In this document: positions 1 to 6,632 of the stretch, piece by piece | How the letters are laid out: the number at the start of each line of letters is the position of its first letter | How positions within the stretch are numbered: the first letter of the stretch is position 1 | Source of the DNA: Pseudomonadota bacterium | Lineage (GTDB): Bacteria; Pseudomonadota; Alphaproteobacteria; Rhizobiales; Rhizobiaceae | Assembly (NCBI GenBank): GCA_023435335.1 | Contig: JAEYRU010000092.1 | Span: forward strand, 1 to 10,147 | Length of the DNA: 10,147 nt | Direction: 5' to 3' | Notes under the pieces: generated by a model | Told to the model about the DNA's origin: nothing | Database searches by the model: none | What the model saw: the letters and a program-made list of their open reading frames with translations, nothing else | Translations under genes and position numbers: made by a program

Positions 1-13
1 GGTGCAGGTTCAT
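1..13 (-). CDS. Start of an unidentified gene, cut by the window edge
   Basis: Only the first four codons are present, reading Met-Asn-Leu-His on the minus strand from an ATG at 13-11. The case for a real start is the strong ribosome binding site GAGGAGG on the minus strand at 27-21, seven bases before the ATG, in the short gap that follows the lipB stop codon. The distance from the lipB stop to this ATG is about 31 bases, so the gene is probably co-transcribed with lipB. Nothing can be said about the product from four residues. Confidence 0.5.
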
Positions 14-44
14 GTGAATGCCTCCTCGCAGGAAAACCGGGGCG

Positions 45-764
45 TCAGCGCGCCTCCGAAACCGCGCCGAAGACATCGACGAAGGCCTGTTTCAGCGCCA
101 CGTCGAAGTCGGCCATGGTGATCGGCAGGCCCAGATCGACCAGGCTGGTGACGCCGTAGCCGCTGATGCCGCAGGGCACGATGCCGGTGAAATGCGACAG
201 GTCCGGCTCGACGTTGATGGCGATGCCGTGGAAACTCACCCAGCGGCGCAGCCGGATGCCGATGGCCGCGATCTTGTCCTCGGCGGGAGAACCGTCGGGC
301 AGGGGAGGCTTGTCGGGACGCGCCACCCACACGCCGACGCGGTCGTCGCGGCGCTCGCCGCGCACGTTGACGCGCGCCAGCGCGCCGGTGATCCAGTCCT
401 CCAGCGCGGTGACGAAGGCGCGCACGTCCTCGCGCCGGCGCTTCAGGTCGAGCATTACGTAGGCCACCCGCTGGCCGGGGCCGTGATAGGTGTATTCGCC
501 CCCGCGGCCGGCGTCGAAGACGGGAAAGCGGTCGGGCTGCAGCAGGTCGGCGGCCTTGGCGCTGGTGCCGGCGGTGTAGAGTGGCGGATGCTCGACCAGC
601 CAGACCTGCTCGCCCGCCGTGCCCGCGCGGATGGCGTCCGCCCGCGCCTCCATGACGGCGAGCGCGGTTTCGTAAGCGGTCAGGCCGGGCTCGACGCGCC
701 ATTCGACCGGGCCGGCGCCGTCGCGCGGCAGGAAGGAGGCGGGGAGGCTGTGGCGCTGGAGCAT
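45..764 (-). CDS. lipB: Octanoyltransferase LipB (lipoyl biosynthesis)
   Basis: LipB moves an octanoyl group from octanoyl-ACP to a lysine of lipoyl domains (pyruvate and 2-oxoglutarate dehydrogenases, glycine cleavage H protein). LipA then inserts sulfur. It is a cytoplasmic enzyme. The 239-residue product carries the family hallmark RGGEYTYHGPGQ at about residues 87-98, the RRDDRVGVWV segment at about 138-147, and the DKIAAIGIR and PCGISGYGVTSL motifs that supply the catalytic lysine (K164) and cysteine (C198) known for the family. Length is slightly above the usual 210-230 because of an N-terminal extension. The ATG at 764 has GGAGG about ten bases upstream on the minus strand, which supports this start. 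lipA is not in the window. The gene is divergent from the GNAT gene and followed closely by another minus-strand start at position 13. Confidence 0.96.
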   Translation of the reverse strand: MLQRHSLPASFLPRDGAGPVEWRVEPGLTAYETALAVMEARADAIRAGTAGEQVWLVEHPPLYTAGTSAKAADLLQPDRFPVFDAGRGGEYTYHGPGQRVAYVMLDLKRRREDVRAFVTALEDWITGALARVNVRGERRDDRVGVWVARPDKPPLPDGSPAEDKIAAIGIRLRRWVSFHGIAINVEPDLSHFTGIVPCGISGYGVTSLVDLGLPITMADFDVALKQAFVDVFGAVSEAR

Positions 765-836
765 CGAAAATTATCCTCCTGCCAGATATGGATTGCCCGG
801 GCGCTCGCGTCTAGTGCGGTTGGCCGGCGCCTGGCA

Positions 837-855
837 GGGCCGGGCTTGCCGGCCC
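837..855. repeat. Perfect 7-bp inverted repeat between lipB and the GNAT gene
   Basis: GGGCCGG at 837-843 and CCGGCCC at 849-855 flank a five-base loop. It lies in the roughly 119-base divergent gap between lipB and the acetyltransferase, about 30 bases before the latter's start. There is no T-run on either side, so it is not an intrinsic terminator. It may be a leader hairpin or a protein site; no role can be assigned. Confidence 0.4.
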
Positions 856-883
856 ATGGTGGCGTCCCGGGGCGGAGGTGGCA

Positions 884-1390
884 ATGGTCGATGTGGTCCA
901 GGCGGAGAGCCCGCAGCAGCTCGAGGACGTGCGCGGCTTGATCCGCGCCTTCGTGGACTGGGCGCGGGTGCGGCTGGCCGACGATATCGAGCGGGTGAAC
1001 CGCTATTTCGACCCGAAATTCTTCGAGCCGGAGCTCGCCGGGCTTCCCGGCCGCTACGCGCCGCCGCGCGGCAGCCTGATCGTCGCCTACGAAGACTGCC
1101 TGCCGCTCGGATGTGTCGGCATGCGCGATCTCGGCGACGGCGTCTGCGAGATGAAGCGCATGTTCGTCACCGCCGAGGCGCGCGGCAAGGGCGTCGGGCT
1201 GCTGCTCGTCGAGCGCCTGATCGCGGATGCGCGAAACGCCGGCTATGGCGTCATGCGGCTGGACACCAGCATGCACCAGCACGAGGCGATGGCGCTCTAC
1301 GAGAAGATGGGGTTCCGCCCGGTCGCGGCCTATTACGACGTGCCCGACGACCTGAAGGACTGGCTCCGCTTCTACGAGCTGAAGCTCTGA
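884..1390 (+). CDS. GNAT-family N-acetyltransferase
   Basis: A 168-residue protein of the GCN5-related acetyltransferase fold, which transfers an acetyl group from acetyl-CoA to an amine; the substrate is not predictable. The acetyl-CoA pyrophosphate-binding motif A is clear: MFVTAEARGKGVG, with the R/Q-x-x-G-x-G/A loop at about residues 100-105, followed by a long helix. The downstream ALYEKMGFRPV segment at about 137-147 is the usual motif B. The N-terminal half is helical and rich in acidic and aromatic residues. I chose ATG at 884 because GGAGG at 874-878 lies five bases upstream. An in-frame GTG at 878 would add two residues but overlaps this ribosome binding site. The gene ends 11 bases before the convergent tRNA-Leu gene. 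It stands alone, divergent from lipB, so context gives no substrate. Confidence 0.9.
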   Translation: MVDVVQAESPQQLEDVRGLIRAFVDWARVRLADDIERVNRYFDPKFFEPELAGLPGRYAPPRGSLIVAYEDCLPLGCVGMRDLGDGVCEMKRMFVTAEARGKGVGLLLVERLIADARNAGYGVMRLDTSMHQHEAMALYEKMGFRPVAAYYDVPDDLKDWLRFYELKL

Positions 1391-1401
1391 TCAGGGAAGA
1401 A

Positions 1402-1486
1402 TGGTGCGGTCGAGAAGACTCGAACTTCCACGGGTTGCCCCACAGCGACCTCAACGCTGCGCGTCTACCAATTCCGCCACGACCGC
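1402..1486 (-). tRNA. tRNA-Leu (anticodon GAG)
   Basis: The minus strand folds as a complete 85-base class II tRNA. The seven-pair acceptor stem GCGGTCG/CGACCGC is at 1486-1480 and 1412-1406, with discriminator A and an encoded CCA at 1404-1402. The D arm contains TGGCGG and GGTAGACGC. The anticodon stem CAGCG/CGCTG encloses the loop TTGAGGT, giving anticodon GAG (plus-strand 1450-1452). A variable arm of the GGG-CAA-CCC type follows, then a T arm with TTCGAGT. The long variable arm and D-arm sequence fit leucine tRNAs, and GAG reads CUC and CUU codons. No duplicated 3' end that would mark an integrated element is visible nearby. Confidence 0.97.
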
Positions 1487-1519
1487 ACGTGGTAGAAGCC
1501 GGACCTGACCGGCCCGGCG

Positions 1520-1548
1520 CATGTAGCAAATAGCCCAAGGCGAAACAA
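1520..1548 (-). promoter_or_regulatory. Candidate promoter for tRNA-Leu
   Basis: On the minus strand TTGTTT (1548-1543) and TACATG (1525-1520) are separated by 17 bases. This would place transcription start near 1513, about 27 bases before the tRNA 5' end. The -35 fits well and the -10 is a partial match. It is the best-spaced pair I see in the 113-base gap upstream of the tRNA, but it is called by eye. Confidence 0.4.
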
Positions 1549-1599
1549 GTGCGCTGACGGGCCAATTTCAAGCCATTCCGCCGGCGGGAGAAGCGGCTC

Positions 1600-1950
1600 T
1601 CACGCCGTTCCCGCAAGTCCGGCGAACGCCAGCGCCGGCCGGTCCAGCGCCAGCCCGCGCCGGTGCATCTCGGCCAGCACCGCGACGGCGTCCGCGGCCC
1701 GCCGGAAACTGGCTGTGTGGAGCGAAATGCCACGGCGCGGGACGATGGTCACGTGGTGACCGAGGAGCGAGCGATAGGAAACCTGTTCGATTTCGCCGAA
1801 GCCGAAGCAGTGGCGCCGGATGACCCGGATACACACCCGGTCTGGGCCGACGACGAGCGACTGGTAGAGCGAGTTGCGCGCATAGGCGAAAAGCGGCAGC
1901 GCCTTGAAGCTGCTGAACGTGGCGCGGGGGCGAAAGCTGGCGTCGCTCAT
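1600..1950 (-). CDS. Conserved-looking small protein of unknown function
   Basis: A 116-residue soluble protein with no signal peptide or membrane segment. I do not recognise the family. The central part, about residues 28-82, alternates short hydrophobic strands (SLVVGPDRVCIRVI, FGEIEQVSYRSLL, HVTIVPRRG) and ends in an amphipathic helix (AADAVAVLAEMHRRGL). That strand-strand-helix order resembles small PH-like domains in bacterial proteins, but this is a fold guess only. There are two cysteines (C40, C49). The ATG at 1950 has AGGA about four bases upstream; a stronger GGAGGG lies 12 bases upstream, which is long. It is divergent from mgtE across a 152-base gap and lies upstream of the tRNA gene on the same strand. 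The residue pattern looks protein-like and argues against a chance frame. Confidence 0.7.
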   Translation of the reverse strand: MSDASFRPRATFSSFKALPLFAYARNSLYQSLVVGPDRVCIRVIRRHCFGFGEIEQVSYRSLLGHHVTIVPRRGISLHTASFRRAADAVAVLAEMHRRGLALDRPALAFAGLAGTA

Positions 1951-2018
1951 GCCGTCCTGGAACCCTCCGTGCCGCTTCCGCGTCTCGCTTCGTGAAGAGC
2001 ATTGAACCGTCTTCGGGT

Positions 2019-2036
2019 AAAGCCGGATTTTGCTTT
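2019..2036. repeat. Short dyad in the divergent gap ahead of mgtE
   Basis: AAAGC and GCTTT are separated by eight bases in the only AT-rich part of the 152-base gap between the 116-residue protein and mgtE. Such spaced dyads can be operator sites. A loose promoter pair TTGAAC (2002-2007) and GATTTT (2026-2031) overlaps it on the plus strand. I see no M-box-like magnesium riboswitch here. This is weak evidence. Confidence 0.25.
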
Positions 2037-2102
2037 GTGTTCGCCAGCGCGTCCGGCTAGACCGGGGGCGAAAACGACCCTCGAACCAGGCGGGAGGCGC
2101 AG

Positions 2103-3536
2103 TTGGAAGATCCGCATGACCGCCCGCTGGGGAGCGAGGCGCCAGAGCCCGCCGAGGCGCCGCGCGCCGAAATCTACAACGAGGACGGCGCGGTGCGGCA
2201 GGATTTCCTGGCCCGCATCGGCGCCGCCATCGCCGACCGCGACACGCTGACGCTGAGACAGGATGTCGGCCGCCTGCACCAGTCGGAGGTGGGCGACCTG
2301 ATCGAGGCGCTGCTGCCCGAGCAGCGGCGCGCGCTCGTCTACCTGATGGGAGCCGATTTCGATTTCACCGCGCTCACCGAGGTGGACGACGCAATCCGCG
2401 CCGACATCGTGGAATCGCTGCCCAACGAGCAGATCGCGCAGGCGGTGCAGGAGCTCGATTCCGACGACGCGGTCTACATCCTGGAAGACCTCGACGCAGC
2501 CGACCAGGACGAGATCCTGGCGCAGCTGCCCTTCACCGAGCGCATCAGGCTGCGCCGCTCGCTCGCCTATCCGGAGGAGACGGCCGGCCGGCGCATGCAG
2601 ACCGAGTTCGTCGCGGTGCCGCCGTTCTGGACGGTCGGCCAGACGATCGACTACATGCGCGAGGAGCAGAACCTGCCCGACCGCTTCAGCCAGATCTTCG
2701 TCATCGACCCTACCTTCCGCCTGCTCGGCGCGATCGATCTCGACCGCATCCTGCGCACCAAGCGCACGGTGAAGGTCGAGGACATTATGCACGAGACGCG
2801 TCACGCCATTCCGGCGTCGATGGACCAGGAGGAGGCGGCGCAGATCTTCGAGCAGTACGACCTCTTGTCGGCCGCCGTGGTGGACGAGAACGAGCGGCTG
2901 GTCGGCGTGCTCACCATCGACGACGTGGTCGACGTGATCCAGCAGGAGGCGGAGGAGGATCTCCTGCGCATGGGCGGCGTCGGCGACGAGGAACTGTCGG
3001 ACCGGGTTCTGGCCACGTCGCGCTCGCGGGTGCCGTGGCTGCTGGTCAACCTGGTCACCGCCTTCCTCGCGGCATCGGTGATCAGCCTGTTCGACGCCAC
3101 CATCGAGCAGATCGTGGCGCTGGCGGTGCTCATGCCGATCGTGGCCGGCATGGGCGGCAATGCCGGCTCGCAGACCATGACGGTCACGGTGCGCGCGCTG
3201 GCGACCCGCGACATCGACATCTACAATGCCGGACGCATCATCCGCCGCGAGATGGGCGTCGGCTTCGTCAACGGCATCCTCTTCGCCGTGCTGATCGGCA
3301 CTGTCGCCGGGCTCTGGTTCCAGAGCCCGGAGATCGGCGGCATCATCGCCGCGGCCATGATCATCAACATGTTCGTGGCCGCAGTCGCCGGCATACTCGT
3401 ACCGCTGCTGCTCGACCGCGTCGGCGCCGATCCGGCCGTGGCATCGGCCGTCTTCGTCACCGCGATCACCGACGTGGTGGGCTTCTTCGCCTTCCTCGGC
3501 CTTGCCGCATGGTGGTTCGGCATCGGCCTGAACTAG
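2103..3536 (+). CDS. mgtE: Magnesium transporter MgtE
   Basis: MgtE is an inner-membrane Mg2+-selective channel gated by cytoplasmic Mg2+. The 477-residue product has the full family architecture. An acidic helical N domain at about 30-165 contains repeats such as DAVYILEDLDAADQDEILAQLP. Two CBS domains follow at about 167-222 and 228-285, then a connecting helix and five membrane segments from about 311 to 473. The signature MPIVAGMGGNAGSQT is at 344-358, and TDVVGFFAFLGLA starting at 456 carries the aspartate (D457) that lines the pore Mg2+ site in characterised homologues. Start choice: TTG at 2103, with GGGAGG at 2092-2097 five bases before it. The next in-frame ATG is about residue 82 and would delete part of the N domain. 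The gene is monocistronic and converges on the OmpA gene. Confidence 0.96.
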   Translation: MEDPHDRPLGSEAPEPAEAPRAEIYNEDGAVRQDFLARIGAAIADRDTLTLRQDVGRLHQSEVGDLIEALLPEQRRALVYLMGADFDFTALTEVDDAIRADIVESLPNEQIAQAVQELDSDDAVYILEDLDAADQDEILAQLPFTERIRLRRSLAYPEETAGRRMQTEFVAVPPFWTVGQTIDYMREEQNLPDRFSQIFVIDPTFRLLGAIDLDRILRTKRTVKVEDIMHETRHAIPASMDQEEAAQIFEQYDLLSAAVVDENERLVGVLTIDDVVDVIQQEAEEDLLRMGGVGDEELSDRVLATSRSRVPWLLVNLVTAFLAASVISLFDATIEQIVALAVLMPIVAGMGGNAGSQTMTVTVRALATRDIDIYNAGRIIRREMGVGFVNGILFAVLIGTVAGLWFQSPEIGGIIAAAMIINMFVAAVAGILVPLLLDRVGADPAVASAVFVTAITDVVGFFAFLGLAAWWFGIGLN

Positions 3537-3538
3537 CG

Positions 3539-3557
3539 CGGCGCCTGACCGGCGCCG
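3539..3557. terminator. Stem-loop between convergent mgtE and ompA-type genes
   Basis: CGGCGCC (3539-3545) and GGCGCCG (3551-3557) form a perfect seven-pair stem with loop TGACC, three bases after the mgtE stop. A second GC-rich dyad (GGAGC near 3557-3561, GCTCC near 3574-3578) follows. Neither has a T-run, so intrinsic termination is uncertain. The position between two convergent stop codons suggests a transcript-end structure for one or both genes. Confidence 0.4.
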
Positions 3558-3594
3558 GAGCCCGGGCGCATGGCGCTCCGCCGTATCGAGCCCG

Positions 3595-4251
3595 TCAGGT
3601 AAGCGGGAACAGCTGGATTTCCACGCGCCGGTTGAGCGCCCTTCCTTCCGGCGTCGCGTTGCTGGCGATCGGCCGCGTCTTGCCGTAGCCGACGATCGAG
3701 AAGCGGCGGTTGTCGACGCCCTGCGCATTGAGATAGCTGGCGACCGAAAGCGCCCGGCGCTGCGACAGGTCGAGATTGTGCGCGTCGCTGCCGGTCGAAT
3801 CGGTGTGGCCGTACACGTCGATCAGCGTGCGGTTGTACTTCTGCACCACCAGCGCAACAGAGTTCAGCGTCGGATAGAACTGAGTGCTGACCGCGTCCTG
3901 GTCGGTCGCGAAGGTGATGTTCGAGGGCATGTTGAGGATGATGTAGTCGCCGTTGCGGGTGACGCTGACGCCGGTGCCCTGCAACTGCGCCCGCAACTCC
4001 GCCTCCTGCTGGTCCATGTAGGCGCCGATGGCGCCTCCCGCGAGCGGGCCGACGCCCGCGCCGATGAGCGCGGCGTTGCGCTGCGCCACGCCGGTGCCGC
4101 CGACCGCGAGCCCGACAAGCGCGCCCGCCCCTGCGCCGAGCAGCGCGCCGCCGGCCGTGTTGGACATCTGGCGCTCGCCCGTGAAGGGATCCGTCGTGCA
4201 GGCGGCGGCAAATGCGGCGGCGGCCATGACCGCGACGAGCTGTTTCTTCAT
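3595..4251 (-). CDS. OmpA-family outer-membrane lipoprotein with glycine zipper
   Basis: A 218-residue lipoprotein predicted to anchor the outer membrane to peptidoglycan. It starts with a short signal peptide (MKKQ, then an alanine-rich core) and an AAAC lipobox with the lipidated cysteine at C18. Residues about 34-78 form a glycine-zipper double hairpin (GGALLGAGAGALVGLAVGG and GAGVGPLAGGAIGAYM). The C-terminal OmpA domain at about 104-215 contains VYGHTDSTGS and LSQRRALSVASYL, whose D151 and R166 match the diaminopimelate-binding pair of OmpA domains, then the NRRVEIQLFP ending. I chose the ATG at 4251, which has GGGAGAGGG four bases upstream on the minus strand; a longer in-frame reading to 4338 would bury the signal peptide. 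It resembles YiaD/YfiB-type proteins, but I cannot pick a symbol. The diguanylate cyclase lies 125 bases upstream on the same strand. Confidence 0.93.
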   Translation of the reverse strand: MKKQLVAVMAAAAFAAACTTDPFTGERQMSNTAGGALLGAGAGALVGLAVGGTGVAQRNAALIGAGVGPLAGGAIGAYMDQQEAELRAQLQGTGVSVTRNGDYIILNMPSNITFATDQDAVSTQFYPTLNSVALVVQKYNRTLIDVYGHTDSTGSDAHNLDLSQRRALSVASYLNAQGVDNRRFSIVGYGKTRPIASNATPEGRALNRRVEIQLFPLT

Positions 4252-4314
4252 GTGACCCTCTCCCTTAGCGCTCTTACGCCCGCGCGAAGCAGGCAGCCAT
4301 GTATCCAGCATCAA

Positions 4315-4332
4315 AGTCCGCGTCGCGGGACT
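4315..4332 (-). terminator. Weak candidate terminator hairpin after the diguanylate cyclase gene
   Basis: On the minus strand AGTCC and GGACT enclose a GC-rich centre with a further GCG/CGC pairing, followed by TTTGAT. It begins about 45 bases after the cyclase stop and about 65 bases before the OmpA-lipoprotein start. A run of six T also lies just before it. The short T-tract makes termination partial at best. Confidence 0.3.
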
Positions 4333-4376
4333 AGGCAAGGAAAAAAGCGGAAGATGGAGAACTCAGGCGGGCAGGA

Positions 4377-5447
4377 TCAGTCGGTGCGGTAGAGCATCCA
4401 GTTCTTGCGCTGCAGCGTGGTGCCCGGCACCGGATATTTGGTGACCCGGTTGCGGCCGTTCATCTTGGACGCGTAGAGCGCCTGGTCGGCCTTTTCGTAC
4501 AGCTCGTCCGGTCCGGCGGCTTCGGTCGCCATGCACACGCCGACCGAGATGGTGATCCTGTCGTGCGGGGCGGCATTGGCATGGATGAAGGGCGTCTTCT
4601 CGATGATCTGGCGGATGTCCTCGGCGAGCGCGACCGTGCTGTCCTCGCTGAGGCCCTCGACGATCATGGCGAACTCCTCGCCGCCGGTCCTGGCGACGAA
4701 CATGTCGGGGGTGCCGCTGGCCCTGAACACGCGCGCAATGTGCTGCAGGACGCGGTCGCCGACCGGATGGCCATGCCGGTCGTTGATGTCCTTGAAGCGG
4801 TCGATGTCGGCGATGATCAGCGCGCTGAAGATGACGCTCTTGGGATCGCCGTAGACGCGCGTCATCTGCCGGTCGAAGGCGCGCCGGTTCCACACCTGCG
4901 TCAGCGCGTCGGTGTCGGCGAGCTTCTTGTATTCGACCAGCTTCTCCTTCACCTCCGCCAGCTCGGCCGAGGTATCCGCGATCGAGGTGGCGATCTGCTT
5001 GCCCTGCGCCAGCGTGCTGCCGGTGGCCATCGACATGATGTCGACGATCCTGCGCAGCAACTCGGTGGTCACCTGCTGCTTGCCCGCCAGTCCGGCCGAT
5101 GTCTGGTCGAGGATGATCCCGTATTTCTCCAGCGAACTGCGCTCGCGGTGCAGCAGCGCCATGATCTCCTCGGTCTTCGCCAGGATCGCGTCATGCGCGT
5201 TCTCGACCGCGCTGACCTCGTTCCGCGAGGGGAAGAACTCACACGAGAGCCGATCGAGATCGTCCTGCTGCGGCCGTTGGCCCAGAGCCTCGAGCGCCGC
5301 CCGGAGCTCTTCGTTCGAGCCGACATGCGCCTCGTAGAAGATCTCGTAGTTGCGGGGCAGGCCGACGACACCCATGCGTTGCATGACGTCGACTATGGCG
5401 AGCGCGGTATTTATGGTCGTTTCCTGCTCCGCCTTCGACGGCTGCAT
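4377..5447 (-). CDS. Diguanylate cyclase (GGDEF domain), soluble
   Basis: The protein should make cyclic di-GMP from two GTP, a signal controlling motility, attachment and exopolysaccharide. It has 356 residues and no membrane segment. The N-terminal 175 residues are helical with no recognisable sensor domain, ending in a charged helical stalk (ELAEVKEKLVEYKKLADTDALT). The GGDEF domain at about 178-340 has DALTQVWNRRAF, the metal-binding IADIDRFKDIND (D214) and an intact GGEEF motif at 255-259, so catalysis is expected. The inhibitory I-site (RxxD just before GGEEF) is not present; the matching stretch reads GTPD, with an apparent extra residue before the motif. No EAL domain follows. I prefer ATG at 5447, preceded by the G-rich GGGGTGGGGA; a TTG at 5462 would add five residues. 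The 286 bases upstream contain a CtrA-like site. Confidence 0.93.
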   Translation of the reverse strand: MQPSKAEQETTINTALAIVDVMQRMGVVGLPRNYEIFYEAHVGSNEELRAALEALGQRPQQDDLDRLSCEFFPSRNEVSAVENAHDAILAKTEEIMALLHRERSSLEKYGIILDQTSAGLAGKQQVTTELLRRIVDIMSMATGSTLAQGKQIATSIADTSAELAEVKEKLVEYKKLADTDALTQVWNRRAFDRQMTRVYGDPKSVIFSALIIADIDRFKDINDRHGHPVGDRVLQHIARVFRASGTPDMFVARTGGEEFAMIVEGLSEDSTVALAEDIRQIIEKTPFIHANAAPHDRITISVGVCMATEAAGPDELYEKADQALYASKMNGRNRVTKYPVPGTTLQRKNWMLYRTD

Positions 5448-5733
5448 CGATCCCCACCCCAATCAGCCGAGCCGCCTAGCCCTTCCCCGATCCGGCGAAG
5501 AAGCTGGCGGCTGCGGCAGGACCCGGCACCGACGGAGCGTCCTTACGAGGTGACGCCGATCCGCCGGTCCGCTGCAATGCTCGCCCAACATAGGGCCGGC
5601 CGAGCTAACGTCGGGTTAACCCGGCACCGCTCGCCAATGCGCAAAGCCATGTTTTCCGGGTGTTTGAGCCCTTTCGGCACGTGTGTGCCGGCGAAATACC
5701 CGAGACAGGATTAACGTTGCGTTTCGTTTTTCC
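5448..5733. other. 286-base intergenic region between the diguanylate cyclase and aldo/keto reductase genes
   Basis: No plausible gene is seen in either strand. The region holds the CtrA-like site (5605-5619), the palindrome CGGGTTAACCCG (5612-5623), a stem-loop CGGCAC-GTGT-GTGCCG (5675-5690), and the short palindrome CCCTAGGG (5732-5739), which covers the stop codon of the reductase. The part from about 5640 to 5730 is noticeably richer in A and T than the coding flanks. The region must carry the cyclase promoter unless that gene is read from the reductase. The stem-loop has no T-run on the minus strand (AAAGGG follows), so termination after the reductase is uncertain. Confidence 0.5.
5605..5619 (-). 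promoter_or_regulatory. Candidate CtrA-type binding site upstream of the diguanylate cyclase
   Basis: The minus strand reads TTAACCCGACGTTAG, which matches the alphaproteobacterial CtrA consensus TTAA-N7-TTAA at seven of eight fixed positions. It lies about 158 bases before the cyclase ATG. It overlaps the perfect 12-base palindrome CGGGTTAACCCG at 5612-5623. The match is to a short, low-information consensus, so it may be chance. Confidence 0.35.
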
Positions 5734-6570
5734 CTAGGGTCTGTCCCACTGCGGCGAGAAGCCGAAATCGCAGATGCGGCTGTTGGCCGATCCGAGCGAG
5801 GAGATGGCGGCCATCTCCGCCTCGCTCAGCGCGAAGTCGAAGATGTTGAGGTTTTCGGCAATCCGTTCCTTGCGGGACGATCGCGGGATCGCGGCCACCC
5901 CGTCCTGCTGGACATGCCAGCGCAATACAACCTGTGCGGGTGTCTTGCCATGACGTCTGGCCGCCTCCGCAACCGCCGGTTCGCCGAAGAGCGCGTTGCC
6001 GCGGAAGAGGGGGCAGTAGGAGACCGTCGCCATTCCGGCCGCCCGGCAGGCGGCGATCACCTTCTCCTGCCGCAGCCGCGGGTGGTACTCGACCTGGTTG
6101 CAGGCGAGCGGGCCGGCCGACAGGGAAATCGCCTCCGCCAGCAGCGCCGTGGTGAAGTTGGAGACGCCGATATGGCTTGTCAGCCCGTCCTCGCGCGCCC
6201 GGTTGAGCGCCCCGATCGTCTCGGCGAGCGGCACCGAGGGGCTCGGCCAGTGGATGAGCAGCAGGTCGACATGGTCGAGGCCCAGCCGCTCCAGGCTCGC
6301 TTCCGCCGAGCGGCGGAAGTCGGCGGCGCGCAGGTCGGTATGCCAGACCTTGGTGGTGACGAAGAGATCGTCGCGCGCGACGCCGGAGGCGCGTATGCCG
6401 GCGCCCACCGCTTCCTCGTTGCCGTACGAGGCGGCCGTGTCGACGTGGCGGTAGCCGATGTCGAGCGCATGCGCGACCAGGTCCGTGCATTGACGCCCCT
6501 CCAGCGTCCAGGTGCCGAGGCCGAGGCAGGGCATGTTCGCGCCATTGGCATTGATCCGGTGCATGGGCAT
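5734..6570 (-). CDS. Aldo/keto reductase, diketogluconate-reductase-like
   Basis: A 278-residue cytoplasmic NADPH-dependent carbonyl reductase of the AKR superfamily, closest in style to the DkgA/DkgB group that reduces 2,5-diketo-D-gluconate and small aldehydes such as methylglyoxal. The catalytic tetrad is complete: D44 and Y49 in YRHVDTAASYGNE, K74 in VTTKVWHTD and H107 in LLIHWP. The AKR signatures GLGTWTLEG near the N terminus, VDLLLIHWPSP, IGVSNF and NQVEYHP are present. The cofactor phosphate-binding segment reads IPRSSRKERIAENLNIFDF, with arginine where many members have lysine. The ATG at 6570 has AGAAGGA close upstream; an in-frame ATG two codons later gives more comfortable spacing, so the start is uncertain by two residues. 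It is divergent from the DUF1624 gene across 62 bases. The substrate cannot be fixed from sequence. Confidence 0.93.
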   Translation of the reverse strand: MPMHRINANGANMPCLGLGTWTLEGRQCTDLVAHALDIGYRHVDTAASYGNEEAVGAGIRASGVARDDLFVTTKVWHTDLRAADFRRSAEASLERLGLDHVDLLLIHWPSPSVPLAETIGALNRAREDGLTSHIGVSNFTTALLAEAISLSAGPLACNQVEYHPRLRQEKVIAACRAAGMATVSYCPLFRGNALFGEPAVAEAARRHGKTPAQVVLRWHVQQDGVAAIPRSSRKERIAENLNIFDFALSEAEMAAISSLGSANSRICDFGFSPQWDRP

Positions 6571-6632
6571 TGTTCCTTCTGGCGTGATTCTGCCGCGGCG
6601 GCGGCGGATGCGATCTGGACGAGGTAGGGCTA

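Noticed and set aside
18..941. A 307-codon plus-strand open frame opposite lipB
   Set aside because: lipB on the minus strand carries its catalytic lysine and cysteine motifs; this frame is its antisense and overlaps the start of the GNAT gene.
1402..1486. The tRNA-Leu gene as an integration site for a mobile element
   Set aside because: No duplicated tRNA 3' end, integrase or composition shift is seen on either side.
1951..2102. A magnesium riboswitch (M-box) ahead of mgtE
   Set aside because: The gap is short, and I see no M-box-like set of stems or a terminator/anti-terminator pair; only a small AAAGC-N8-GCTTT dyad is present.
1947..3728. A very long minus-strand open frame (about 590 codons) opposite mgtE
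   Set aside because: It is antisense to an unmistakable MgtE and has the His/Asp/Arg-rich composition typical of frames opposite high-GC genes, with no recognisable domain.
5675..5690. The CGGCAC/GTGCCG stem-loop as an intrinsic terminator of the aldo/keto reductase gene
   Set aside because: On the minus strand the stem is followed by AAAGGG and not by a T-run, so only a structural role could be claimed.
4563..5714. A 383-codon plus-strand open frame opposite the diguanylate cyclase
   Set aside because: The GGDEF protein on the other strand has complete catalytic motifs, while this frame has chance composition and crosses the intergenic region without a domain.
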